Source of the DNA: Vitellaria paradoxa
Taxonomy: Eukaryota; Streptophyta; Magnoliopsida; Ericales; Sapotaceae
Direction: 5' to 3'
NCBI GenBank assembly: GCA_019916065.1
Contig: CM034240.1
Location: 17,345,894-17,409,893 of the forward strand
DNA: 64,000 nt
Positions 11,031-22,100 of this stretch are shown here, piece after piece (the first letter of the stretch is position 1; each line of letters opens with the position of its first letter). Both the position numbers and the translations under genes were made by a program. The notes below the pieces were generated by a model, which ran no database searches, was not told the DNA's origin, and saw nothing but the letters and a program-made list of their open reading frames with translations.

Positions 11031-11104
11031 CGTGTGAATAACTACTAGAAACTTGATAAAGAATTGAAATAAATGCTAATGAGCGACAAGACAGGGCTAA
11101 CAAC

Positions 11105-11124
11105 GGGCCCCACGGTGGGCGCCA
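11105..11124 (-). other. Primer binding site
   Basis: On the minus strand TGGCGCCCACCGTGGGGCCC begins two bases after the LTR end TGCCAAACA. The TGG start and position fit a tRNA-primed PBS; I do not assign the tRNA. Confidence 0.8.
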
Positions 11125-11368
11125 AATGTTTGGCAGAAAAATTTACTGCCGGAACTGCTGCTGACCACGCCAACCAAAATGTAATCAACAACCTGCCGAA
11201 CAAAGACAAAAAAAGGTTACGGCCGGAGTGGAGGTCTCTGGCCGGAGTGGAGGCCTCTGGCCGGAAAACCCTCCGATGCTTAAGTCAGCAAGTAACTCAA
11301 AGAAGAAAGCTTTTTCAGAGAATAAGTTGGCAATAGTCAGCTTACCATAATTGTCCAGTAGAATGTCG

Positions 11369-11376
11369 TATTTATA
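11369..11376 (-). promoter_or_regulatory. LTR TATA box
   Basis: TATAAATA on the minus strand, about 660 bp into the LTR from its U3 end. Transcription would start near 11340, leaving about 210 bp of R-U5. The same motif is kept in the other LTR (44-51). Confidence 0.6.
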
Positions 11377-11839
11377 GTAATGTAAATAATAAAAATATAC
11401 CTGTGATTTGATTGTATCCATGCTTCCGTGTCTCTTTTTTCCTTCCTTGCTTTAAATGCCTTTCACCGCTCATTTAATGTCTCATACCTTTCATTAAATA
11501 CTTCATGCCTTTCATTCAATGCTTCTGGTAGTTAAACACGGCAATATAACCAGAATTCCGTGGTCAAACTGTTTACCTGTCACATCTATCTATTACTCGT
11601 AACGAAATGAACTGACTTATTTACTCCTTCAGAGATAAATACTTAGTTCAGTCATAACTACGGTGCATTTATGGTTGTGATCCCTCGTTAAAGCTGTGGG
11701 TCCCAGGCCTAACATTTACTGGCCGCCAATTGATGGTCCGAACAAATTGGCTATTGAGGTCTTCGGCTACAGCTACGTAGCAACACATTATCCATAGATA
11801 CTAAGAGTCAGGGTATCCCTTGGAATATTAACCCAAAGA

Positions 11840-11978
11840 CACGTGTCCGTATATATCACTCACGTGGAACTCTCGTGCCATCAATCAACTGTTCGGCGGA
11901 AAGCCACATGTCACGCGTCAACGTGCTCGGTGAATGACTACGTGACTCACACAAATATGCTCGGCATTGGGTCACGTG
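11840..11978. promoter_or_regulatory. G-box cluster in LTR U3
   Basis: CACGTG occurs at 11840-11845, 11861-11866 and 11973-11978, and all three are kept in the other LTR. CACGTG is the core bound by plant bZIP and bHLH factors (ABA, light, phosphate or stress signalling). That the LTR responds to these is inference. Confidence 0.55.
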
Positions 11979-12539
11979 GCACCTTAACTATACTTGTTCG
12001 GCACTCCGTATGTCAAAGTATTATTTTGCCAAACCTAATTATATTTGTAGATTTATATTTTCATTTTAGATTAATTCTGTGTAGAATCTTTTGAAAGAAA
12101 GAGAAAGTAAGGAAAAAAAGTTAAATTAAGAGAAATTTTAAAGAAATTATTTATCTTTATGCATTTGATTTAGTAAAATAAATCAATAATGAAAAATAAG
12201 AATAAAATAATTTTTACATATTTGATTATTGAAAAAGAGAAAAAAATGATGCAATAATTATCATTTTAAAGGGGAAAATTAATGTTGTGAAAAAATATTA
12301 AATTAATATTTTCTTTCAATATATTTTTTTATTTTTCCAAATTTAAAACTAGATAGAGCGTGATAATTTTTTTATTATTATTTCTCTTTTTATTCTTAAA
12401 TTTTATTAAAAACATTAAGAGCACAAGATACATACACGAGACAATAAAAAAAATTGCAAGTGAGTATAGTTACTATAGTTGAGAATTAAATATTATATAA
12501 CAATATATCTTATTAATTTGACATTTGTATATTTTCAAT

Positions 12540-12904
12540 CATAGATTTATTTAGTAGTCAAGATTATTTCTTTTTCTCTCTAATTTAGTTTTCTTTTTAA
12601 TTTAGTTACCTTTTTCGATTACTTCAGATGAAATATAATATCTCACTCTTCTCATATATTTTTTGAATATTTTTTATATATAAAATTTTTTAAATTAATA
12701 TTTAAAAAAATGTGATAATATTTGTAATAGATAATAAAATCTTATACTTTGTTAAACGTTGTATGGATACATTAATTTCTTTTAATTAATGATTCTATTT
12801 TTATAGATTATTTTTATAGTTTTTTATGCAAGTTTATTTTATAAATTTAAATTATTTATATACCAAATTATATTCCTGTGCCTTTAGGCACAAATAATTA
12901 CTAG
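12540..12904 (+). mobile_element. Helitron-like 3' terminus (AT-rich remnant)
   Basis: A perfect 7-bp stem with a 2-base loop (TGTGCCT-TT-AGGCACA, 12877-12892) is followed after 8 bases by CTAG at 12901-12904 and then T. This is the CTRR-T arrangement of Helitron 3' ends. Sequence upstream (from about 12540) reappears in reverse complement at about 48400-48700. No 5' TC terminus or Rep/helicase gene is seen, so this would be a non-autonomous remnant. Confidence 0.45.
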
Positions 12905-13078
12905 TTATTTTATAATTTTAGCACGGGTTCAATATATGGCATTGTATTGGGACATTCCCCATCGTTAAAAAAATGGCGATAAGACATTGATTAGAAGTTT
13001 AAATTTTAGTATTGTTTATCAAAAATTGCTAGTTATAATTTTTAGATGTTTGATGAACAAAGATAGAATTTTTAACAT

Positions 13079-13270
13079 TTTTTGGTGTTTAGTAAGATTT
13101 TGGTAATTTAAGCAACTTTTAATAATTTTTGATAACTTTTTATAACTTTTAAGTTGATAAAGTTACTATAATTGAGTAGAAAAGTATAAAAATTGGTGTT
13201 TTACCAAACACCTAAAAATTAACTTTTGATAGTTTTTTTGGCTAAAAATTGGGTTACCAAATGGTACCTA
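13079..13270. mobile_element. Degenerate MITE fragment
   Basis: Repeated AATTTTTGATAACTTTT motifs, TTTTACCAAACACC, and an end GGTTACCAAATGGTACC. The same text family occurs at 24121-24450 and 39562-39897. The left terminus cannot be fixed. The rest of 12905-13290 shows nothing else. Confidence 0.4.
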
Positions 13271-13293
13271 AATCTCCTTTTATAAAATATTTA

Positions 13294-13614
13294 GGTGACA
13301 TTTGGTTGGGATTTTTATTTCTTATTTTCTGTTTTTATTTTCTATTTTCTGTTTTATATATTTTATATTTTGAAAACCCAAAACGCGAAAAATAAAAAAT
13401 GCATTTGATTTGACATTTTCTGTTTTCGTCCTTTAAGATTCTACTTACTTTGGGTCAAAAAGACTTGAAACGACTTTGAGTCATTTTACATTTCGTGTAT
13501 AAACCCATTTTTTTTCTAAAACAAGTTTTGAAAACGACAAATGTGTTTTCAACTGTTTTTTTTTATTATCAAAAACATAAAATAAAAAATACCTAAAAAA
13601 TACCAAATGGTACC
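13294..13614. mobile_element. Tourist-like MITE (PIF/Harbinger type)
   Basis: Termini GGTGACATTTGG and CCAAATGGTACC are inverted, flanked on both sides by TTA (13291-13293 and 13615-13617). A 3-bp TTA/TAA duplication and GG...CC ends are the signature of PIF/Harbinger MITEs. A sister copy lies at 50539-50884 with the same interior. Confidence 0.8.
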
Positions 13615-14131
13615 TTAATCTTTTCAAAATGAATGAGTTGAAATTCAAAGATAGTTAAAGGGAAAAATTGTATTTATTTTATTATTAAGATGGTAGTACC
13701 AATATTGGTGCATCTCGATGTATGATTTTTAATTTGTAGTTGTAAAAATATATTCATACAAAATATACATTCTTAGTTAAAAAAAATGAATGTATCACTC
13801 AAATATGTGTAAAATACAAATTAAGTATAAAAAAATAATAATCTATTTTACAATTCATATTAATATAAGCAAGGTAACTAATTTAAATACCAAAAAAAAA
13901 GTAAGGTAACTAATTTAAATTCGCATTTTAAATAAGGAAATGCCAAAAGAAAAATAAATAAATCTTATTTAGTTTTATAAAGTTTAAAAATATAAAATTT
14001 TTTAGTTTTATAAAGTTTAGAAAAAAATAAAAATAAAAAATTCTAAGATAAAATATAAACTTTTAAAATCAAGGCTACACTATGAAAATTAAAATATGAC
14101 ACAACTTTAAAATCTTAACCTTGAAAAATAA

Positions 14132-14488
14132 GGCCTCGTTTGGCATAAAATAAAACTCTAAAAAATTCTATAAATCTCCAACAACTCCTCTACTCTAATT
14201 TTCCCCATCACTAATTTCAAAAAAATTTCAATATTTCGCTAAAAAATAAAAAAAATCTGAAAATAGGTTAATCGAATGTGTAAATTTACAATCATATTCT
14301 TCATGTCGAAAGTTTTTAAATGAGTACATTATCGCTATTTTTTGTGAATTTTTTGAATCCGTGGAACGGATTTCGAAAATCGTTCCCACAGTTTGTGACT
14401 TTTCAAAAAAAAAAAAAACGGCGCCAAAATTAACCCAAAATCATATTTTAGCTCAACTTATCTGATTTTTCTTACTCTAAACAGGACC
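14132..14488. mobile_element. Tourist-like MITE
   Basis: Ends GGCCTCGTTTGGC and CTCTAAACAGGACC, flanked by TAA at 14129-14131 and 14489-14491. The interior (TTTCAATATTTCGCTAAAAA, a GGAACGGATTTCG palindrome) matches the element at 57068-57590. Confidence 0.75.
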
Positions 14489-14491
14489 TAA

Positions 14492-15142
14492 AAATATAAA
14501 ATTATATAATTATCATTTTTATTCTATTCTCTCCAATAGAATAACATTTCAAAAAATATAAAGCAATGCTTTAAATTAACATTCTATCAAGGTGATAGAA
14601 TAAAGGCATAAAAATGATCATTTTGTGCATTTGGAGTGTTAAATTTGATAATTAATTTTCAACTTTAACAGATTTGTTCAATTTTGTCCAACTTTCTTTA
14701 TATAAAAAATTTTTAATTTTTTCTACTTTTGTTATTACTAATTTTCTTTAATTATTTTCGACTTTTATTAATTTTTTTTAATTGTTACCAATTTTTTACA
14801 TTTTCCGAATAACATATAAGTACTTAATAATTTAATTTTATTTATTTTAATTATTATTTTTCTGAAATTTGGCAGTCAAATGTATTCCATTTTAGTATAT
14901 CAAACCGGGCCTAGATGGCATTGACAATTCGTAGTTGGGGGGAGACAATTAATGAAATTAGAGATCACTCATCGTTGTCAATAAACTCACCTGGAATTAA
15001 AATAATGCCCTAAAATTTCCACTGTAATTGTTGGGCACTCAGTGTAAAAAGCAGCAAGATGAGGGGCAATTAGGTACAATAAAAGAACAAAAGAGCGAGT
15101 GGATCGGCCCATGTGGTGTACGCATTTTGCATACATAGATAC

Positions 15143-15148
<6 letters not shown>
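14492..15148. other. AT-rich intergenic sequence
   Basis: No gene seen. From about 14930 base composition becomes less AT-rich as the ankyrin gene's promoter begins. Confidence 0.5.

Positions 15149-15176
<28 letters not shown>
15149..15176 (+). repeat. (AG)n microsatellite in the promoter/leader of the ankyrin gene
   Basis: About 14 AG units, just upstream of the presumed leader exon. GA tracts in this position are common in plant promoters and 5' leaders. Confidence 0.75.
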
Positions 15177-15179
<3 letters not shown>

Positions 15180-16124
15180 AGGAAGGGAGGGACTGTGGAG
15201 AGAGATCGATCTGACTCCTGAGACGGACTGGGCTGTAGCCTGTCGAAAAGGACCATCAAATGGCCGAGCCCTTGCAGCAGAGAAGATCCATCTAGCGACA
15301 AGGATTCTCCGCAACCAGATCCAGATGGTGTGAATTGGATCGTCCGATTTCACGTCTCTTTATCTTCTCTCTCTATTTTCCAGAGCTTAATCGGGAGCTC
15401 TGTCGAAGACGAAGAAGAATCGGAGTTTTTTCAGCTGAAAAAGCCACGCGATCGATTCAATTGCGCATCTCAGGTTGTTCTTTCTCGGCTACTTCTTTTT
15501 TCTCATTATAGCTTGAATTCCGCATATATGCGTGTGGGCGAATGTGTGTCTATATATACATGTATAAGGGGGAAGAGGAGTGAAATTCAACAAATGGAAA
15601 CCCGGGGGGGGGGCATAGCTGATAGAGAAGTAGATTTAGCGAACAGCGATATTTGTTCAGATGCATCATAAATATTTGTCTCAGGAGAGAGAGAGGGTTA
15701 TTTTGGTTTAAATAAATTTATGTGATTTTTGTTTGATTGTTGTATTTTTTGTGTTTCTGATTTTTCAGATTTGGGCTCCGGGGTAGGCTTGGTACACTGA
15801 GCAAAGTTTGGATCGCGCAGTGTGTGACACATATTCTGCAGTAAAGATTCTATTTGAAATTCTGATTAAAGTAGTTCACTTTCTAGGGTTTTGGTTTGAT
15901 TTGTTGAACTAATTGAGAGCCATTGAAAAGGGAAGCATTATACATTTTTAAAAACCTATTTGGTCTCTGCCTACTTCTAGTGGATAAAAACCCACCTAGA
16001 AATAGGTCCAAACGGATCTGAAAATTCGAATGAGTTTTCCTGATGTTGCCATGCTGTACCCCAAATTTAAAAGATAATGGGACAAACTATAGCTCCGTTT
16101 AAGTAATAGAAACGGAAAGAATCA
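15177..16124 (+). promoter_or_regulatory. 5' leader of the ankyrin gene, with a probable UTR intron
   Basis: A GC-richer leader (15300-15473) ends at a donor (CAG then GTTGTTCT, intron from 15474). A pyrimidine-rich acceptor, TGATTTTTCAG, ends at 15768, giving a 295-bp leader intron. A second leader segment runs to the ATG at 16125. Open frames in this stretch lack homology and are taken as non-coding. Exact transcript boundaries are not visible. Confidence 0.5.
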
Positions 16125-19100
16125 ATGGAAGATTGTTCAAAGTATGCCCATAGTCCTGCTCATCTGGCAGTTGCATCCCGCGACTATGCTACCCTCAAAA
16201 AAATTATTTCAACACTCCCTCGGCTGGCCAAGGCTGGTGAAGTAAACACTGAAGAAGAATCTCTAGCAGCGGAGCGCCAAGCTGACGCTGTTTCAGCGCT
16301 TATTGATCAGCGAGATGTTCCAGGCCGTGAGACCCCTCTGCATCTTGCTGTGCGGCTCCGGGATCCAATCTCGGCTGAGATTTTGATGGCAGCAGGTGCC
16401 GACTGGAGTCTTCAGAATGAAAATGGCTGGAGTGCTCTCCAAGAAGCTGTCTGCACCAGGGAGGAAAATATTGCTATGATCATTGCTCGTCATTATCAAC
16501 CTCTTGCCTGGGCCAAATGGTGCCGAAGACTTCCTCGTATCATCGCTTCAGCAGCTCGAATTCGTGATTTCTACATGGAGATAACCTTCCATTTTGAGAG
16601 CTCTGTGATTCCATTCATCGGTCGAATTGCCCCATCAGATACTTATCGAATCTGGAAGCGTGGTTCCAATCTCCGTGCTGACATGACTCTTGCGGGCTTT
16701 GATGGATTCCGGATTCAGCGGTCTGATCAGACATTCCTCTTCCTTGGAGAGGGATATTCTTCCGAGGATGGGAAGATATCTTTACCTCCTGGCTCTTTGA
16801 TTGTGCTTGCTCATAAAGAGGAAAGAAATCACAAATGCTTTGGAAGGAGCTGGTGCTCAACCAACAGAAGCTGAGGTTGCCCATGAAGTGCAGTTAATGT
16901 CTCAAACTAACATGTATAGGCCAGGTATTGACGTTACTCAGGCTGAGCTGGTTCCCCACCTAAACTGGAGGCGACAGGAGAGAACTGAGATGGTTGGAAA
17001 TTGGAAGGCCAAAATCTATGATATGCTTCATGTGATGGTGAGTGTTAAATCAAGGCGGGTTCCTGGTGCTATGACTGATGAAGAGCTCTTTTCCGTGGAT
17101 GATGATGAAAAAATCGGAAATGGAGGTGAATATGATGACGTATTGACAGCTGAAGAGAGGAGGCAGTTAGATTCTGCACTTCGCATGGAAAACTCAGATG
17201 GCCTCGGTGAGGATGAAGAGCATGGGATTCAGGATTGCCATGAAAATGGTGATGGGAGTTCATTTGAAAGTTGTGAACCTAATGGTGTCACGAAAGAGAA
17301 GAAGAGTTGGTTTGGTTGGAGTAAGAAAGGTTCGAAATATGGTAGTGACGATTCTGAGGATTCAAAAAACCCTGAAGAAGTTCTCAAAGTTGGGCCCAGA
17401 AGGCAGCAACCAGCGGCCCAATGATGGTCAAAGATCATCTTCTGAGTTTCCTCGGGAGGATGTGGGGGAAACTAAGAAAAGCAAAGACAAAAGCAGCAAG
17501 AAGAAAAAGAAGAAAGGGATCACAAGTGAGTCTAAGAATGAGAGTGAGTATAAAAAGGGTTTAAGGCCTGTTTTGTGGTTGACGCCAGATTTCCCTTTGA
17601 AGACAGAAGAGCTCTTGCCTTTGCTTGATATCTTAGCCAACAAAGTCAAAGCTGTTAGGAGATTGAGGGAGCTTTTAACTACTAAACTTCCTTCTGGCAC
17701 ATTTCCTGTTAAGGTAAGTGGTGAACACTCTTTTTTTTTACATGTCTGATTCTGTTGGTACTATTTTCCTGTCTTGAGTACAGTTGCACTTGCATTTTCT
17801 TGCTTCACAAGTGTGCATAAATATAGTACATCCTGCCATTAATATTAATATTCTATCTTACCAGCTTGAACTTGTCTCATTTTCTCAATTATGATTGAAT
17901 GGAGCCTAACCCACGAAATATGCTCAAGTGTGCCTCACTGCTTCGCTCTTGTGGGTTAGGACATGCTGTCAGTTTATTGGGTGGATATGGCATTACTATA
18001 TGCCTGGCAGATCACCCAATAAACATGATAAATCCGAAGTTGTTAGGCTGCTTCCAGTTGTCATTTCGATTGACATGTCTCTTTCATGAATTAAAATCTG
18101 ATAGAAATACTTCTACTTCAATTTGTACTTATAACTTAGGTCACGTCAACAAAGTTATTCAGGTAGGACATATGGACATCAGTGCATTTTTTGTGCTTGT
18201 TCTAATTTTATGACAAAACGTTGAGAGAGCTTGTTTAATATTAGGAACATTTTTTAACCCCCCCCCCCCCAAAAAAAAAAGATATAATTTTCACAATTTA
18301 GATTTAGTTTCAGATTCATGTATAAATATGTATCAAATGCCTATTTTCATAATTGCATTCTGCAGATTTAACCTGTTTCATCTTTGGCCTTTTCCTCTAA
18401 ATCTTATCTAGTTAACTTTCCTCAATTACTGCTAAGTCTTTTTTAGCTTCAATGTTCTGTTTCTTAGACTCCACACCTGACTAATCTGTGTTCTATGAAG
18501 AATTGTCATTGTATTTCATATCTGTCTAAACTTAACAATCTAATTCTTCAGAGCATCATCAATATTCTGTTCATGCGATGACAGCTAGACTATAACCACC
18601 TTACATGCCTCCCAAATTAATAACATTAGGATTTGAATGATTCTTTCCTCCATCTTTAGAAGTTCAAGAAAGACATCAAAACCTTGAAACCTTTAACCTG
18701 TCACTGAGAGGGGCAACGTTTCTTAATATCTCCCCACCTTCGAGGGTTATTTAAGCATATTCCCTTAATTCTGGTTCTCATGGAAATCTATTCTAAAAAG
18801 AAGCAATCTCAAGTAAGATCACTCCTTCAGAAAACAAAAGGAAAAATGAATAAATAAATAAAAATTTGGTATTGAAATTTTCATTTCTGAACCCAATTAC
18901 CTTCTACATTATGGGTAACAAGAATTTTGATAACCTGCCCTTTCTCCTAACAAGTTCTGTCTTTCCCTTGACAGCGTGAAATCTTGTCTTTATATGTCAC
19001 TAGTCTTTGTTACTTATCAATCTTTGTTACTTATCAATTTCAACCAATAATTATACGGTACTTCTAATTTTGTTCTATCGAACTTACTGTACGTTTATTC

Positions 19101-22100
19101 TATCAAACTTCCTTCTGTATGCTTAGGTCATGTTGAAACCTGTATGGAAGTATGGTTGTAGCTGTTGATGTTTGTGTTTCCCAATTTAATTCCGTCTAAG
19201 AAATCTTGACACTGCATGTATTCTGTGCTGATGCAGTAGTAAGCTACAGGATTACGAATAGTGAAGGAGACCAAAATCTCTTATTTGCAATGGTGAATGC
19301 ACTTTAAGGGATCGGACACATGGTCCTTGTGAGGATTATATGATTACCCCAAAATAGTATTGAGATTATTGGTTGAAAAATAACAAGTAACATATTAAGT
19401 TGATTGGTTGAATAATAACAGCAGCAGCAGCAATGAACCATATCATTAACCCTTGTCACAATGTAGAAACAAGTTGATAAATGAACTATCTAAATTTCTG
19501 AACTAGGTATAATAGTCCTTTCCAACAGTAAATTGCCTCTTAAAGTTGTGCCATTATGCATGATATGGTGTATTTGAAGCGTGTGGAACCCAAGATCTTT
19601 TGGAAGAGTGGAGACTTTTGCACATATTTTGAAGGCAATGCTTCTTTTAGATTTTTTATTTTCGGATTGTCTTTTTTTCTTACCATCCTTTTGTGATTTT
19701 CTGGATGATATGTATATTGTGGCAAAATTATCTCAAGTTCAGGGGCATTAAGCCAGTAATTTTCGTGCTGATCGCCAAAAATTTTAGATTGTTTGTGTGA
19801 GTTTGATGGTTACAAGGAGCTAAATACAAGAGATAAGCTCATGACCAATGTGACTTTTCTCATGTGAGAACCTCAAGCACACATTGATAAGCATATTAAT
19901 TGTCATAATAGAGAAACAAACATATGAGATATGACAAGACATGAAACCCAGACCGAGAATGTCTAAACAGGTGTTTGTCAGTTGGTGACCAACTAGGAAA
20001 TTAGTTTGTGGGTTGGCACCCAAAATGCTGATGCCTTAAAGATGTGTTGATAGGTTCTCAGTGACTTTATATACTAGGGTGATTGTTGGCCAACAAATCA
20101 CAGATGGATTGACTGGCGACTATGATGTTAACATTGTGGATGTGTATGAGAGATAGAAAGAGACTTAGTTATAAGCCCTTATGAATGGGGTTTGGGACGG
20201 TATTATGCTGTACCAGAGGTGACTGACAGATTGTGGTCTTTGTCGCTACTGAATAATAAATAGCATGGAGTCCTACTTTTCACAGAAATGTCCGGTATTG
20301 GAAGGTTGAAATTGTGGAGTTGTTTTTGGGATGTTTTGATATAGGGATCAAGCAGGGTGGAGGATACCACAAGATGGAGGCTATCTAAGAATGGAATCTT
20401 CACGGTGTCTTCATTTTACCACCAATGATTGTGAAGGAGAGGCCTCTTTCCATAGAAATGCATTTGCACATAAAAGCTCCCCTCAAGGTCACTATTTTTG
20501 CGTGGAAGGCGGCACAGGAAATGATTCTTTGAGATGGAGATGTAATTTTGCTCTTGATGAGTGAAGTATGTGTAAAAATGATGGAAAACTGTAAATGACC
20601 TGTTGTTACATTCTCTAATAGGATGGAGGTTGTGAGCATTATTCTCTCTGAGTTTGGGGTGGCCTGGTGATGCCTAGATTGGTGAACATGCTATTCTCAT
20701 CATGAGGTAGAGGTTATCTTATAATGCTGCTCTAATAAAGTGTGGAAAGTGGTCCTGCTCTGCTTTATGTGGTTTTTATGGAGGCAGCGAAACCTTTGTT
20801 GCTTGGAAGGAGTGGAATACGAAATGTGTTGTTCGAAAGATGTGGTGTTGGTCTCTTCATTTTATTGGTTAAGGAAAGCGAGTCTCCTTCCTTTGGATTC
20901 TTATGTGTAGTTTTTGTGTGAGTTGCGTCTGCCTATTGATGCATAGGAACTGTCCTTGGCATATCTTTTTGTCATTTTTATAGCATATTGACAACATTGC
21001 TTGAACTCCATTTTTTTTTTTTAACAAGAACAAACCGCCTTTTGTATATGGTTGCTCTCCCTCGTTGAGAGAGAGAGAGAGAGGGAGGGGAGGGAGAGAG
21101 GGAGTTGGGAAATTATTGCTAATACATAACATGCTGTCGAACTATCTTTACTTATGGAAATGCCCCCCCCCCTCTTCTTTTCTTGGGGTATGTTTTTCAA
21201 TAGAAACGTTTTAAGATGAATTGAGCCTACAAGTATATTGTTTTAACTCCAGCTCGAAGATTGAGGTGGGGTGATTAAACCAAGCTTAGTTGAGCCTATG
21301 CTGTTCCCAAAACAGGATGTATCTTCTATTGATGTAATTACTTTTAGTCGATTGCACTAACAGATGCCACCCACTTGGTGAAAATGGAAGCACTAAAAGA
21401 CCTTTACTGCCAACAATTGCAGCTTATGGAAGGCCATTTAAATGTCACCTTTATAAAAGTGGTTTATATCGTTATTTATTATGTTCTTAATTCGATTTCA
21501 TTATATTTTTTTTTATAAGTAAACTAGAAAGTTGAAATTACAGGTAGATATCAACAATTAATTTTTCATTGCTATATAGAATGGAGCTGACTGGCATCTC
21601 CTCCATTTTTAATGATTGGAAGAGGGGGGGGGGGAAGAGAGAGAGAGAGGCATCTCCTACACTTTGTATAAAAATTGCTGCAATGAACTAGATATGTGAA
21701 GTACTAATGATTTTTTCCCTTTTCTTCTTAATATATATAGATGTATATATTTTATGCTAGATTTTTAATCGCTAGCCCATCTAAAAGTTTAAGCTGTTAT
21801 AGAGAGAGAGAGAGAGAATTGTTTATATTCTCAACATGCCACTTCATGTGTGGCTACTCTCCTCTATGAAGGGGCTAAAAACATGTTTAATGATTGTTAG
21901 ATGGTGAGGTTTGGGCACATGACATTGCCTAATTTCATATTACGAGTATTAACAATTCAACAAGCCATAAGAATGGGCAAGTCCTATGTTTAAATTTCAC
22001 CAATTTGTCTTGCTTTTGGTGTGGAGCCTCTCCGTGTGGGAGGGTGTGAATAGAAATAATAAATTGCACTCTCTTCGAGCTTAAATTTTTAGATGATGTG

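Larger units (their letters stand above)
1..12035 (-). mobile_element. Tat-lineage Ty3/gypsy LTR retrotransposon, decayed, left LTR cut by window edge
   Basis: Two near-identical LTRs (1-713 and 11127-12035) flank an interior that reads on the minus strand in the order gag, protease, RT, RNase H, archaeal-type RNase H, integrase, which is Ty3/gypsy order. The second RNase H and a long 3' region with an antisense ORF and tandem repeats place it in the Tat group (Tat/Retand/Ogre). The LTR starts TGTTTGGCA and ends TGCCAAACA, a perfect terminal inverted repeat. PBS and polypurine tract sit at the expected places. Hand alignment of the shared ~710 bp of LTR gives roughly 34 substitutions (about 95% identity), mostly transitions, so this is a fairly recent but not new insertion. 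Frameshifts, stops and lost catalytic residues make it non-autonomous. The right flank begins at about 12036; the left flank and target-site duplicate lie outside the window. Confidence 0.93.
11127..12035 (-). repeat. 5' LTR of the Tat element (complete, ~908 bp)
   Basis: Plus-strand start TGTTTGGCAG at 11127; the other end is TTTTGCCAAAC at 12034, with the terminal base apparently mutated (C for A at 12035). U3 is to the right and U5 to the left because the element reads on the minus strand. The segment 11221-11265 holds a short repeat (CTGGCCGGAGTGGAGG). Confidence 0.92.

Noticed and set aside
15330..15671. 113-codon frame upstream of the ankyrin gene
   Set aside because: Crosses the leader exon and its intron donor; no recognisable content.
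19780..20150. Possible further LINE sequence upstream of the zf-RVT relic
   Set aside because: No readable protein text in any frame; left out of the feature.
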